From the NCBI GenBank assembly GCA_032821775.1, contig JAVLRN010000004.1, positions 806,001-870,000 on the forward strand: a stretch of DNA of 64,000 nucleotides, read 5' to 3'. The notes below the pieces were generated by a model. That model was given only the letters and a program-made list of their open reading frames with translations. It ran no database searches and was not told where the DNA came from. This document shows positions 34,739 through 46,328 of the stretch, piece after piece (the stretch's first letter is position 1; every line of letters begins with the position of its first letter). The DNA is from Sanguinoderma infundibulare. Lineage: Eukaryota > Basidiomycota > Agaricomycetes > Polyporales > Polyporaceae. A program made the translations under genes and the position numbers.

Positions 34739-36178
34739 ATGGTAAAAATGGCGATAGAGGATGTCGATATGCCCGACGTGGTGTACGATCCCGGTCAGAA
34801 CCCGGACATGATGCGCAATATTAGGAGGCAACACATACGTCCAATTCAGCAGCTCACCGGTACGTCCTCCACACGCACATCACATTCTGATCTTTCCATC
34901 TCAGACCTTTCCAGAAACACAAGATATCAGCACAGATGATGTAGCCGAGCAGCTGCCCCAGGCAAACCTCCTCTTCAAAGAAGGTAAGCACTAGTCTCCG
35001 CCATAGCCCCCATCCTTGCCTGGCCTGGCTCACACTCGCTCCCATGTCCCTCTACCCAGTGCAGGGTATCCCACAGGCGACGAATGACTCGGGTCTCCTC
35101 GTCCAAATCTCTCAGATCGGCGCCACCAAGGCACGCGCGATGAAGTTGGGCTCGGGCGCATTCGACGTCGACGACTTCGTCACCCGCCTCATCACCTACA
35201 TGGGCGCCCGCAAGCCCTTCTCCCCTGTCAACCTCGATGACGGCGACGGCGACGATGACAACGACGACTACGACGGCGGGGCGGCGCCGCTTGACTGGGA
35301 GTGCATCGGCTGCAGGGCACTGGCCAAGAGCAGGTGGGTGCCGGCGATGGACTTCATGTGCATGCTTTCATGTTTGCTGCCATGCCCTGGCATCGAGGAA
35401 GTTGATGTGGACCTTGGTCTGGGCTTGGGTGCAAAATGGGAATGCGATTCGGACACGGACAATGATTTTGTGGACAGGCTGGGGCCTTTGTCAATCAAGC
35501 AGAAGAAGCGGACTGCAGCGAAAAGGTCAAAGCTGGAAAAGAACAAGGAGGACCTCAAGAAGCCGCAGGAGATCACCGAGGAGGATATCACTCGCTCCGA
35601 AAATGAGATGACCAAGAACATCGCCATGGTGCATCCTGCCCCTACTAAACTCCACCATGTGCCTATGCCTCGCCGACGCTCTGACCAGGTATGCTGTGTG
35701 CAGCTCGAGCAAATCTTGTCCGGCCTCAAGAACGTCAACATCTTCAAGTTCGTCATCAACCCACACGACTTCGGGCAGTCAGTGGAGAACCTCTTTTACC
35801 TCTCCTTCCTTATCCAAGACGGCAAGTGCACCTTCTTCAAAGACGACGACACAGGCGAGCCAGTAGTCCATCAGTTCATTTCCTCTTTCCACATCCTCGT
35901 ATTTGCACAGTGCCGCTGATCTGGAATTCTTATGTAGAGCTGTGCGAGCAGCCCACACAATATGACTTTAACAAGGGACTGCAGAAACGCCAACTCGTGA
36001 TGGAGTTCGATATGAACACGTGGAAGGTCTGTCCATTCTCTTATCACACATCCCATCTGAGACCCGTGGCTGAGATCCATGTTGTTAGCATGCAATCGAT
36101 GTGTTCAACATCACAGAACCTATGATACCGCCGCAGGCCAAGTCGGAGACGCAGATAGGGCAGAAGTGGTATGGGTGA
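34739..36178 (+). CDS. nse4: Nse4, kleisin subunit of the SMC5/6 complex (transposon-borne copy)
   Basis: Five exons (34739-34859, 34915-34983, 35060-35865, 35940-36026, 36089-36178) give 1173 nt, an uninterrupted 390-residue protein with every splice phase matching. The N-terminus is MVKMAIEDVDMPDVVYDPGQ followed by R-N-I-R-R-Q, then DSGLLVQISQIGATKARAMK with G-S-G-A-F-D-V-D-D-F. The middle part has LDWECIGCRALAKSRWVPAM and GPLSIKQKKRTAAKRSKLEK. The C-terminal winged-helix part has FKFVINPHDFGQSVENLFYL and the end KSETQIGQKWYG. Nse4 bridges the SMC5 and SMC6 heads in DNA repair and in silencing of foreign DNA. An acidic D/G repeat (G-D-G-D-D-D-N-D-D) is low complexity. It lies within the element, so it is an extra, captured copy or a relocated host gene. 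Confidence 0.85.
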
Positions 36179-37395
36179 TCACCAACGACGATAAGACCGT
36201 TGGGCGTTGCACTGCTGTGGGCGTGTATCGTTCGATTTTGATTGGGGGAGTGTGCTTGTGTCTATACGATTCTATTCTGGAGTAATGTTATGGTAGGTTC
36301 CTCTATATATATGACACTGTCGATCATTTCTTCGCCTTTGGTGACTGGAGAAGTGACGCATGCAGGGTCGCGCCTGGTCGCGCGACGCGTTCTGTCTTGC
36401 GTGCTTCTCTTTTCCTGTTACGCCGAGCTATTGGTTGGTTGTTCATTCTGTTGCGTGAGTTCTTGCGCAGAGCGCTGGCTTATCGCGAAGGCCACCTTGC
36501 ATCAAATACGGTCATGATGAGGACACAGTCCTATCCATGATGAATCCTGATGGCGTGATGCAAAGACACTCCGACCCAAGACTGGTGCATGGAACATGAA
36601 AGGACGGCAGCTCTACAAGCCCGGTACGTTGGGATCTTGGATGGTTGTTGTCTACGAGAGGATAAAGACCATGTGAAGCTGCAGTTGCCATTCATTTGAA
36701 CAGCTCCCTGTATACTTCATCCCCGTGATCGCCCCAATGCCCTGAAGTCCTCTGCTGCGTTTGTTGCCGTTCCCATCTGATCTCTCCATCTCAGTGTTGA
36801 ACTGCATTCTCTCAACCTGCAAATTTTCTCCCAGTCCCGCATATCTCAGGGGAGTTACCTTGTACAATTCGTCCCATGTAGATTATCATCTTGTCCATCA
36901 AATGCGATATGTACCTGTGCGTATCTAATATCAAGTCGTCTCTGTTTGCAACAGCAGTCCATGAAGATGACCACACCCAACATCAGACGGTATAGCGAGG
37001 CTCTAACTAGAACAGCTACACTGGAAGCCAAGGAGCTTCAGTTCTCTCATGCTGCAATACCTCCTCTCCTCCCTGACCTCAGCATACAATCCGCTGTCGT
37101 CCTCGACACCTTCGGCCCCCCATGGCTCGAATGGCTTGCAAGTCATCTATTCGCATAATCAATTCGCATAGGCTCAAGATCGACAATGAAGAGCCAGTCG
37201 CTCACCTGTAGCACCTTCGCAAGCACCCGCTTTCCACCTCCACGTCCGTCTCGACCTTGATGACCTCTTCAAGAAGCCACTGTCTGAGCACGAAGCGCGG
37301 GTTTCCCCCCTTCATCTCCTTCTCCTGAGCCACATCAACATCGACGTTGTCATCCACGCCATCCCACCGGTCGCGCTCGCTCTCGATGCGCACTG
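36179..37395. other. Region without a recognised gene
   Basis: A short plus-strand frame (36946-37158) ends SIQSAVVLDTFGPPWLEWLA and looks slightly protein-like, but it has no recognised family. The rest appears non-coding. Confidence 0.3.
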
Positions 37396-37838
37396 CATAC
37401 TTCTTCAACCAATGGATAAGGGACCTTGCTGATCTTGCCGGGCATGTGGCTGCCCAGGATGGTCGGCTCCTCGCTCTCAATGACACCAATCTGCAGCCGC
37501 CGGTATTGGGGCTTCTCCAGGACGTCGAAACGGTGTAGACCGAAGAACGCCTCCATCGCATCTCCTTCAGCTGCATGCGGCACAAAGAAAATCAAAACCC
37601 TCAAAATGAGAGAAACGCGAGTGAAGACACACGGATGCCCTCTATCGTTCCCCCATGAGCATGGGACGCCGCAAGAATCCCTCGAGGTCAAAGGCGACAG
37701 ACTCAGCAGACTTTCCTCCGTGTTTTGATATGAAGCGTCACCAGGTAAGCCCCGCATTCTCAATGCCGACAACGGCAGCAACCCATGCACCTTCTCAACC
37801 TCCTCGTGTGACAACTTCTTCAATTCCTTGGATGCCAT
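37396..37838 (-). pseudogene. Cytochrome b5/acyl-CoA dehydrogenase fusion, N-terminal fragment
   Basis: The ATG at 37838 gives MASKELKKLSHEEVEK, the start of a cytochrome b5 domain. After an intron comes ESVAFDLEGFLRRPMLMG, where the heme-ligand H-P-G-G should follow but the frame is damaged. After a further intron comes GDAMEAFFGLHRFDVLEKPQ, then YRRLQIGVIESEEPT and KISKVPYPLVEE, the linker found in fungal proteins that join cytochrome b5 to an acyl-CoA dehydrogenase. The dehydrogenase domain itself is absent. It is a captured 5' fragment of a host lipid-metabolism gene; the loss of H-P-G-G makes it non-functional. Confidence 0.65.
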
Positions 37839-38740
37839 GTGGAACAGATAAAACGACAACAAAACCGTGCCAGCACGAGCGAGAACAAGAGATGGTCGAC
37901 CACAGTCAAGGGGTGACCGGAGATATACATGGCGGAATGCACCTGGCGTAATCACGCGCGAACCCGGTGGGGAGACACAGTAGTCTTGATCGACCCGGGG
38001 CAAAAACCCGACCTTTGGCCCTTTGAAATTGGGGCATCACATGTAGCTGTCAAACGCGTCAATATGACCAAACAACGTGTCCGTTTCCAAGTAAGCGCCT
38101 CCGCTTGTTCCCAGCTCTTGATCGCTCTACCCATAGGGCCGCTTCCTCTTCAGTGGCCCCTTATCTGGTATATAGTCAGCAACAGAGACTAGAGATGCAG
38201 GACGGTGCTCGACTGGTGAGCGTTCTCGTCCGCTTGGGAACGACGACGAAGGAGGATGTATTGCAACAGAAAATGTAAACGTCAAACGAGTGACAATCCG
38301 CTCGCCGCGCGGGGGTGTAATGCGCAGCCAAATCACAAGTGGGCAAATACGGGTAGAACGTCCCATTAAGAGGCTCGTGCGTGCTGCTGTAGAAGTAGTA
38401 GAGTGGATTTTAAATCGAGGGTCTGACGAGCAGAAAACAGACTGATGCAAACGACGGAGATGCACAATAGGAATAGTAATAACACAAGGATGCAGGCGAG
38501 TGTCTGATCAGAACCCTATTCTCAATGAGACGGTGCATCGCAAGTGTACTCGTTGAAATCGCGTACACGCTGTATTTGTCTAGCTCGTACCACATGCTTC
38601 AGCAAGTCCGGCCATCCAGAGTCGGGCTAGCGAACCTGCTGAGGATTGTCGAGCGAACATGTGTGAACGCGCTTGATACCGGGCGACAATCATTGATTAC
38701 ACACCTACATATGCCCCGCCTCTCGCAGCTCTGTCCATAC
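37839..38740. other. Region without a recognised gene
   Basis: No supported coding sequence. The last 200 bp may be the 5' region of the KDZ-associated gene, whose start codon was not resolved. Confidence 0.3.
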
Positions 38741-40988
38741 TGTCTTCTGTAATGTGGCCGCACCCTCCGCCGCAATGATAGCCTTGTCGACGATTGTCTT
38801 TCGGCTGTCCCAACACGAAAAGTTGTTTGCCACCCTCACTTACGAGACGCTGCACTTGTTCTTCAGCGTTATCTTCCGACTCATACCTAGTATCCTCGTG
38901 ATAGCACCCCGCCGACGTTGTGGACTACCTACCCTGACGAATGATATGTGCAATCTCCTGTGTTTAAACCTTCGGTTACCACTTGAAGATATTGACAAAC
39001 TATGGGAGACCACTGGCAACTTGCTCGTGGAGGAATACGAGAACGGCCAGGTGTCCGACATAGCTTTCAATCTCGATGAAGCTCTCAAAAAGTCGGCCCC
39101 TCATTTCGGGCTTAGTAAGCTCATATTTGTGGGCTAGCGTAATTGTGCTTACTGGAACCAGGGGCCGAGGTTATTGCTCCTCCGGTATGATGCTGTATCA
39201 CCGAAGATTGCCACCAGCAAGGATTGCCTTTGGGCCGAGATCGCAAGGAGTTCCTTGGCACTTTGTATACGCACAGCTGAGGGGTACTTCCAATACAGAT
39301 CATGACACTATATTGTCGCGGTACGCTTCACCTCTCGAGTCTGATTGTCCTATATGCCCAACCAAATATCTGTGCCAGGGTGCAACACCACGTACTGGCC
39401 GAATTATTATGTATCCAACACCGATTCTGCTACGTCTGTTCGGCGCTATCATGGAGGAGTTCCGAAGTTCGTAGAGGCCATGCAGCATGCATATGTCGAA
39501 GAAGAGCTCATACAGCTCTTCAGACATCAGATGGCTTTTTCGCAGTATGTCCGCCTGTCATTGCTATGAATAGTATGGCAACACCTATCTGACATCGCGA
39601 GCAGTGCTTCCGGCAACGCTTGTGCCAAGATCTACAACTTGGCTCTCCGCAAACCGGCAGAAGAACAACTGAGAATCACGTCCAAAATCATGTGGAACGC
39701 GTTCTACGTTCATGCTCTCCTCCTACATCACGCTCGTCATGACACACGTTTGGAGCTCCCTCATACAGGGGAGCAGCATGACTGTTTCACCACTGTGCTG
39801 AATGCTCGCAATGAACAGATGGTTGGCATTGGACAACCGGAATGGGCCCATGCGTGCGATGACTGCGAAACAATCATCAAACCGGCAGGTCAAGATGGGG
39901 AAGATACTCCGTGGAGTAAATCCACTCGCTGGTTTGCTTCTCCATTGTGCTTACTCTCGGTCTGCAGGTCGTATCTCAGCCTGTGTCATGGACGGCATGA
40001 CCATAGGACATCCTCGGTGCCACTTCTACCACTGCACAGAACGCTTGCGCTCTCCCCGAGATAGGCACTGCGAAACTCATCGCTCATTAGATTCCGTGTG
40101 CGCTATCCAGGGGTGCGATCTCCCATGTACGGATGGTAAGTGCATGTGCAGCAATCCGAAGCACCGCGGCATTGAGGAAGAGTGACGGCAACGAGGTCGA
40201 GCCCTTTTCGAGCTCAAGCGTCGACTAGAGGCTAGGCATTTTGCTTCCAGTATACATGCCCTGTCTGCGGAGGACCACCATGCCGTGCTCGACGATCCCG
40301 ATCTCGACCTCGATGATCCTGCTGTCACCTCTAACGTCGATGGCAAATCCTCCAAAAAACCCCAAAAGAACACCAAATCTACGCTCACCCATCGCTGGAC
40401 CAATAACGAGCAGTTGCTTGTGCGGCCATGCGGCATCATACTCTCCAGGGCAACATTCTATGAAGCCGAGTCACTTCCCAATGCTAGGGTATGGATTGCT
40501 GTCAGTCATCTTCAACAACTTCCCGCTGACAGCGTTATTAGTTGATACTCAATGCGACATTCCCCAGGCATTTTCCCCGGGCGCTCCCGTCTTTCGTGTT
40601 CTATGACAAGAACTGCCAGTTGCTCAAGCATGTTGTTAACGTCCAAGATGACCACCTCCTCCGCATGGAATTTCCCGTAGATGTATTTCACGCCATCAAC
40701 AAACACAGCAAGGAGGATCACTTCTGTCAGAAACACTGCAATCCCGCTGGCTTTCCAGAGTTGGTCAACAATAAACAGGAGTGGATTTTCAACTCCTCAG
40801 TTTGCGAGCAGATCAACGTGTGGTTCGGACAGTTCTTGCCCGTGGTCTGGGAGATGTCCGAAGTACACTTCAACTTCTTTCTCGATGAAATGATCACCAT
40901 CTACAACGAGTACAAGGTTGCTGCTCTCGCTGCCGCAGGACGTCGTCCTCACCTCGTCCCTGTAGAAGAGCTGACCGCGTCACAGTAG
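38741..40988 (+). pseudogene. KDZ transposase-like protein with CxC5 and CxC6 clusters, three in-frame TGA
   Basis: The exons follow the order of the basidiomycete CxC5/CxC6 KDZ-associated family. First is NVAAPSAAMIALSTIVFRLS with a hydrophobic N-terminus. The CxC5 region has CCITEDC, then YCRGCNTTYWPNYYVSNTDS and VPKFVEAMQHAYVEEELIQL. After an intron comes ACVMDGMTIGHPRCHFYHC, then the CxC6 cluster VCAIQGCDLPCTDGKCMCSN. The C-terminal transposase-like part has THRWTNNEQLLVRPCGIILS, FPRALPSFVFYDKNCQLLKH, an E-F-P-V-D-V-F-H-A motif, HCNPAGF and VCEQINVWFGQFLPVVWEMS. TGA codons interrupt at about 39190, 39277 and 40185; none is removed by an obvious intron. All other splice phases agree. It is probably defective, so the element may depend on a transposase in trans. 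Confidence 0.8.
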
Positions 40989-41398
40989 ACAGGTGCGTAT
41001 CACTCATATTTCTGCAGTGTCTGACCTTCTCAATTGTCCTACCCCCATGTCCCTTAACGTCTGATAGCCAATTACAAGTTTATACCTTCGCAGAAGATGC
41101 CCTCACAGCATTACGACCTCCAATATCGTCCATAAAGTATCGTATCTCCTCCCGATGTACAATCATTATACCTGCTGTCATTCCCCATGTCTGGCCTCAT
41201 TTGAGCACACCCTGGCATCTCCATCAAACTGTTCGACGACACCAGTGGTTGGCTGGAACAGATCCTATAACATTATCTCAAAATCACGACCATTTTGCCG
41301 CCACGTAATCATTTGTTCATTCTGGCACAAATTTCTATCACTTCAAATTCATACATGTGTGGGCAACCAGCTAATTGTGAGACATTGCAACTGTGTTC
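40989..41398. other. Convergent gap
   Basis: This 410-bp AT-richer stretch lies between two convergent gene ends. No coding signal was seen. Confidence 0.4.
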
Positions 41399-44140
41399 CT
41401 ACTGCGCTTGCACGAAATGGCGATACAAAAACTCCCAGGACACCTGATCCATCCTCTCACCCAATTTCCCTGCCTGCTTGGCTCCCTTCAGCGTGTCCCT
41501 CCATTGCCGTGCATTCATTGGTGCGGCTTTCCTGGCGTAAATGTCCTGCAACCGACGCTGGAACCAGTGCTCCTGCCAAGACGTCCAGATTCCGGTGTAC
41601 GCGCCTCCCCTCACCCACGCAGTGTGCTTCGGCCACCATGAGACGTCTTCGGTCTGGCTTCCCCTTCCTGGATAACTCACGTTCAGTTCCGAGCCGTGTA
41701 ATCCATTTCCAGAACACTTACCGGTATGCACTTTAACCACGCCCGCAATAATGTCGAGTTCCTCGATCGACAAGGTATCATCGATGTATGCGCGCCCGTC
41801 ATCCTCCATGGTAATGGGGGCATGATGATCCAGCTCATCAAGGCTTGGCCCGACCGTCAGCTCATCGTGCAGTGTCGTGCAAAGCACCGAATCAGTCTGC
41901 TGCCCAGTCACCTCCGCCATGATATGCCATACAATACCGCCTTTCATCCATGCTGCACGGATGTGGGGCAGGTGGGCTATCTCTAGCACGCATTCGCAGT
42001 ATGCATCATAGTCCTTGACTGTAGGACACTCGCTCTTCTCCCTCATGGGGGCCAACATGCGACAGGACGACAGCGTGCGCACAGCCGACTCTCCGGAAGG
42101 CGGGCACTCCAAGTGAATTCTGGTACGGAACGGGACCCCGAGGTCAAGCAGGGCGAGAAGCGCAGTCCGACTCGTGTCCGGTGGCTGGAGGCGTCGGACC
42201 AAGTACATCGCACCCATCGGGCTGGTCAGCAGCGACCACGCCTGAGTGTCAGGATCACTGCGGTACTTCACGAGGACCCACTGAAAGACGTCGTCCGGAT
42301 TGTCCTTTGGATTGGGGACACTGGGGGCCCGATGATGCTCAAGCGAGATCCATTGCCGGGGAGAGGGCTTGTGCATGAGGTAGTGAGGATGGCGCAAGTC
42401 TAGATCCCACGTGAACGCTAGCGCGCGGGAGGCCCAGTTGCCATTCATCACCGCCCATGTTCATCCTGAGATGCACTGCCATACTGCCAGGTCCACAGGG
42501 AAGTTCTTCTCCAGTTCTCCATAGATCTGCAGCAGACTCTTTTCGTACATCGTGTAGTTGACCTCGGTGAAGACACGCGTTTGGTTTACCCTGATGCCAT
42601 ACCAATTGAAGAGATGGAAGGTCTGTTGAGGGCTGAGGTCCTGAATGCTACGATCTTCCAGGGTCGGATTGAGCAGTACATCGTCGTCATGGAGAGTATC
42701 GGTGACAACAAGGTCTACCGGACACTGTCGCGTGGACCTCCAGGAAATCCGCTGCGCGATGCGCGATGCATCCAGGATAGAGCGCCACTCCGCATCCGAG
42801 GACACCACGTCCATAGATCCCCATGCCAGTGGAAACCATAGATCCCACTCGTCGTAAAACGAGCTGTATCGCCTACAGTCTGCAGGGTGCGCCAGCCAGA
42901 GTGCCCTGTAAGCAGCAGGGGCCATAGCGGTACGATACTCTGACCCGTGCCAACGCTCTGGCAGATCCGGATAGATCGATCTGGGGTCAACCCAAAGGTA
43001 CACCCGAGATCAGCAAGGGGGGCAACCCAGTGTTCACATGCACCTCGCGCTCATGGCGCGCAATCCCTTCCTTGTTGGTCTCTGCCAGCGCATGCTGCTG
43101 CGAACCTTGCTCCCTTCTAGTGAAGAATTCCACCCTCCTTTCACCCGATAGCTGATACGGTCCAAACGGTGCACAGTCATCCTCGATCCATGAATAGTCG
43201 GGCAACAGGCGCGTATAGTCGCCGCCGCACAGAGTCACGATGTGCGGCCTTCCTGCAGGCAGGTGGTGTCTCACGAGTACCACCTCCTCTTCCGAGGGGG
43301 GCGCGAAGGCCGCCATGAACGGCGCTTGATGGCAACACTTCTCGGCTTGTTTCGCGCCATGCCACAACACGAAGATAGGCACGTTGGCGGCTCGGAGAAC
43401 CGGAAGGATGTTGAACCACTCGCAGTTCTCCGGATCAATGATGGTACCGACACGGAGGTTGATGGAAAAGTCAGTTATGGCGGAATTGCAGAGTGCATCA
43501 ACCCAGGAGGACGGGACTCACTTGTGTTGCAAGAATGCCACCCAGTCCGGGACACAAGTCCAGGTGTCGTAATTGATGTGCGTGGTGTCGACGACTGGGA
43601 CTGAGCCTCCGACAGCTCCAGGGTAGAGCCAGAGCGCCACCAACAAGGAGCAACGGGCAACGAGCATTTGGAAAGCATCGTGCGACCGACAGATCGAGAT
43701 GGTTGCGCCGCATGGAGAGGCATGGAGGTTGTGATACCCGAAGTCCTCCGGATGTGCCCAGTGTTCTTGATCACGAATGGCGTACCGTGCGCTGGTACCG
43801 CACGCACTGCGTTCAGTCGATGTAAGAAGCAATTCTGACACAAAAAGAAGGCCCTTCTCAAGTCGAATCCACACATTGCGAAGCTCCTCTGGCAATCCCC
43901 ACCCGGCCGCGAATTGCTGTGGCGCCAGCATCGTCGGATCGACGCAGAGACGTGAAAGCAGGGGATCACCGATCGGCAGGCGCGAGAATAAGAAAGGGAG
44001 CTCGGGGTATTTGTTCGTGCTGATGTGGGGGCGTAGCAGAGAATGGATCGGCCTGTTCTCAGCAATGGTGTCATCTGTGGCGGTGGCGAGTGAGATAATG
44101 GGGGGAACATTGAAAACCGTGTAGATCTGCCCATCTTCGT
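41399..44140 (-). CDS. Large unrecognised cargo gene, about 850 residues
   Basis: Four or five exons on the minus strand. The N-terminal exon (44140-43520) reads DEDGQIYTVFNVPPIISLAT and SELLLTSTERSACGTSARYA. The second (about 43500-43020) carries ANVPIFVLWHGAKQAEKC and AGRPHIVTLCGGDYTRLLPD. The third (about 43003-42470) has VYLWVDPRSIYPDLPERWHG and TFHLFNWYGIRVNQTRVFTE. The last (about 42450-41399) ends RQWRDTLKGAKQAGKLGERM and FLYRHFVQAQ. Composition is that of an ordinary globular, Trp-rich protein, not low complexity. I recall similar uncharacterised proteins in polypore genomes but can assign no function. The start codon is unresolved: an ATG at 44236 (MSDSNW) does not join in phase. It runs convergently to the KDZ gene. 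Confidence 0.6.
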
Positions 44141-45190
44141 CTGCGAACGTGTGGAGGTTGTTACGCCTACCTCAACGTGTTGGGGCATTAATCAACTCGG
44201 TACAACATTCCTTTGCTCACCAGTTGCTATCAGACATGATTGGTTCGCCTTGATACCATTGTTCTGGAACTTGTTCACGGGATTCCTGCACAATCCATGA
44301 GAGCAGCTCTCCAACCTTCACCTCGCTCATACATTACCTTGAGTTGTTATGAGAACGCTAAACGACACTGTTCGCCAAAGCGATGGGACAGGGGACTGGA
44401 TGTGCATAGGCGACGCGCATGCGATGTTCTGGACAAAAATGACAGCATGCCTAAAACGGCTGTCGGCACTCATTACTACCTACCGCGCACGCCCTGCATG
44501 TGCGGGGTCCAGGCACACCCAGACCGCAGACCCATCCTCATGCATGTCCTCGTACCTCCTATCTGTCTCCCATTGGGTCGAGCAATTACCATATCGGGAA
44601 CAAACCTTCAAATATGGCAGGCGATTTTACGGCAACATGGCGCGACAAGACACCACTTTCGAACATGCACCCTCCGAATACCTGCGACCGTGCTCGTACT
44701 ATACCCTCATCCCCAGCTATAGGTCGCCCAGGCTCATGGTGTCCATGGAAAATACCACTCATAAATAACTACTGAGGGGAAGGCCCTAAGCACCCCCAAT
44801 ACCATGCAATACATACAGGGTTTGCCGCATGCGAGGGTGACTTTCTGGACTGTAAGGTCAGGTTGAGGGTAGAAGCTCCCCTGAGGTCACGCCGAAATAC
44901 CCGATTAACTGGTGCTGGCGCATTCAACGCCTTTAAGTGCTTGACCCTAGTGCCCTTGAGCTACTCCCAGTGCATCCGTATGCATATCCCAGGTACTCTC
45001 TCCTGTCGCTGCTTGCACAATGTCAGTTGAAAAGTGAGTAGCTCCAAATGAAGCAGTGTTTTGTTCGTGCCGAGCCTCTTGAATGCAATGCAGATTACAT
45101 ACTGTCACCCGACACTCGTCTGCGCATGCTAGCACACGGCTGACCATCAGTGAGGGTGATTTTCCTGTCTGACCAGGCACACTACCTAAC
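44141..45190. other. Region without a recognised gene
   Basis: Besides a possible first exon of the minus-strand gene near 44236, no supported coding sequence was found. Plus-strand frames at 44240-44775 overlap each other in three registers and look random. Confidence 0.35.
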
Positions 45191-45565
45191 TTGCATACAG
45201 GTCACCAGCACCAAGCGAGGCTACGTGCCCTCAACAAGAAAATTTGTTCATTGACAAAACATCTCGGGCAGGCAGAGCGGGCGGAGGCGTGCGTCTGCGT
45301 GGACATGGAGTGCAAGCTGCGTGAGGTCAAGGTTGTGGAGGCGCGGGTCCACGCGGACATGGAGTGCAGTGACGGCCAGCTTCACGAGGCAGAGGGCCGA
45401 GAGGCGCGTGTGCACATCAACATGGAGTGCATGGAAAAGACGCTCCGGGAGTACGTCGTGCTCTTCCATTTGAAGAGCGCCGAGTGCCACCAACTCCAGG
45501 CTGAGGTCCAGCAGCTTTGTTTGCATTGTTACACTCCGCCGCGGCTGATCATGAAAAAGCTATAA
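45191..45565 (+). CDS. Small coiled-coil protein with MEC repeats, unrecognised
   Basis: A single 124-codon frame starts MHTGHQHQARLRALNKKICS. Its middle holds three copies of an imperfect repeat of about 23-25 residues around A-C/R-V-C/H-V/A-D-M-E-C (DMEC, DMEC, NMEC), giving heptad-like helices rich in Glu, Arg and His with regularly spaced Cys. The end is QQLCLHCYTPPRLIMKKL. It could be a short coiled-coil or metal-binding protein, or the 3' exon of a longer gene. Nothing upstream joins clearly to it. Confidence 0.4.
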   Translation: MHTGHQHQARLRALNKKICSLTKHLGQAERAEACVCVDMECKLREVKVVEARVHADMECSDGQLHEAEGREARVHINMECMEKTLREYVVLFHLKSAECHQLQAEVQQLCLHCYTPPRLIMKKL

Positions 45566-45892
45566 TATGATGTTTCCCGGATCACCTGTGCATTCATGTA
45601 GTCAAGGGCATATTTACGGTCTGGGTTCAGGGTGGTATATACACCAATGCATGAGCGACACGGTGCCCCAAGTCCTATCATTAATGGGCCTGATTACGAG
45701 CGCAGGCGAACTTGACGCAGCGATGATCGGCCGCCTTGTGCATGGCACGCGTTCACTACTTGCTCCTGGATACGCGCTGAGCGGCAACTGCCTTGAAGCA
45801 CGTGAACAATGCATTTCTGGGATGCACGCCGCCGCTCGCCACTAGTTTTTCCCTGCGTGCAGCCCAGACGGGTTTCGATGTCTGCTGTCGTG
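45566..45892. other. Short gap, nothing recognised
   Basis: Open frames on both strands are short and lack motifs. Confidence 0.35.
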
Positions 45893-46328
45893 TTAGCGTG
45901 CATCCGGTATTGACGTGGAAATGCAAACATTACCGTCCTTCCAAGAACAAGGCGATCGGTGGCCCTTCACACATCGCGCGCATTGCAACGCCTCGCTTCT
46001 GCGGCCTACCCAAGGTTTACAAGGTTTGCCCAAATGCGCGCAGCGCTCGCAAGGGTCTGCTTGAACTTCCAGGACCACCCGGCGGACCTCTGCAATGGAA
46101 TGTCACTCACACGGGTGACGAGTCCGAAAGACCGGACAATGATGTACCTGCTTCAGTGGGTATCATGCATTCTTCCTCTGCTTTCGTAGCGGCGTGGACG
46201 AGAGGTGCCCAATTGTCATCAAAGACCATGGGCAGCAGTGACTCAGACTTTACCGCACAGGGTTCAGCATCATCACCTAAATGGTGTTCTTCTTCCGAGC
46301 TCCTGGAAAACCAATAGCTGGAGCGCAC
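45893..46328 (-). CDS. Cysteine-cluster protein fragment
   Basis: Minus-strand frames read MRSSYWFSRSSEEEHHLGDD and continue to TSLSGLSDSSP (46328-46110), then in another register ADPCERCAHLGKPCKPWVGR followed by QCARCVKGHRSPCSW (about 46065-45935). The C-x2-C-x6-C spacing and the second C-x2-C-x7-C form a compact zinc-cluster like those in small basidiomycete nuclear proteins. A GTGAGT site sits at the join, but the nearest acceptors give a 21-nt intron, too short, or the wrong phase, so the gene may be broken. Function unknown. Confidence 0.4.
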
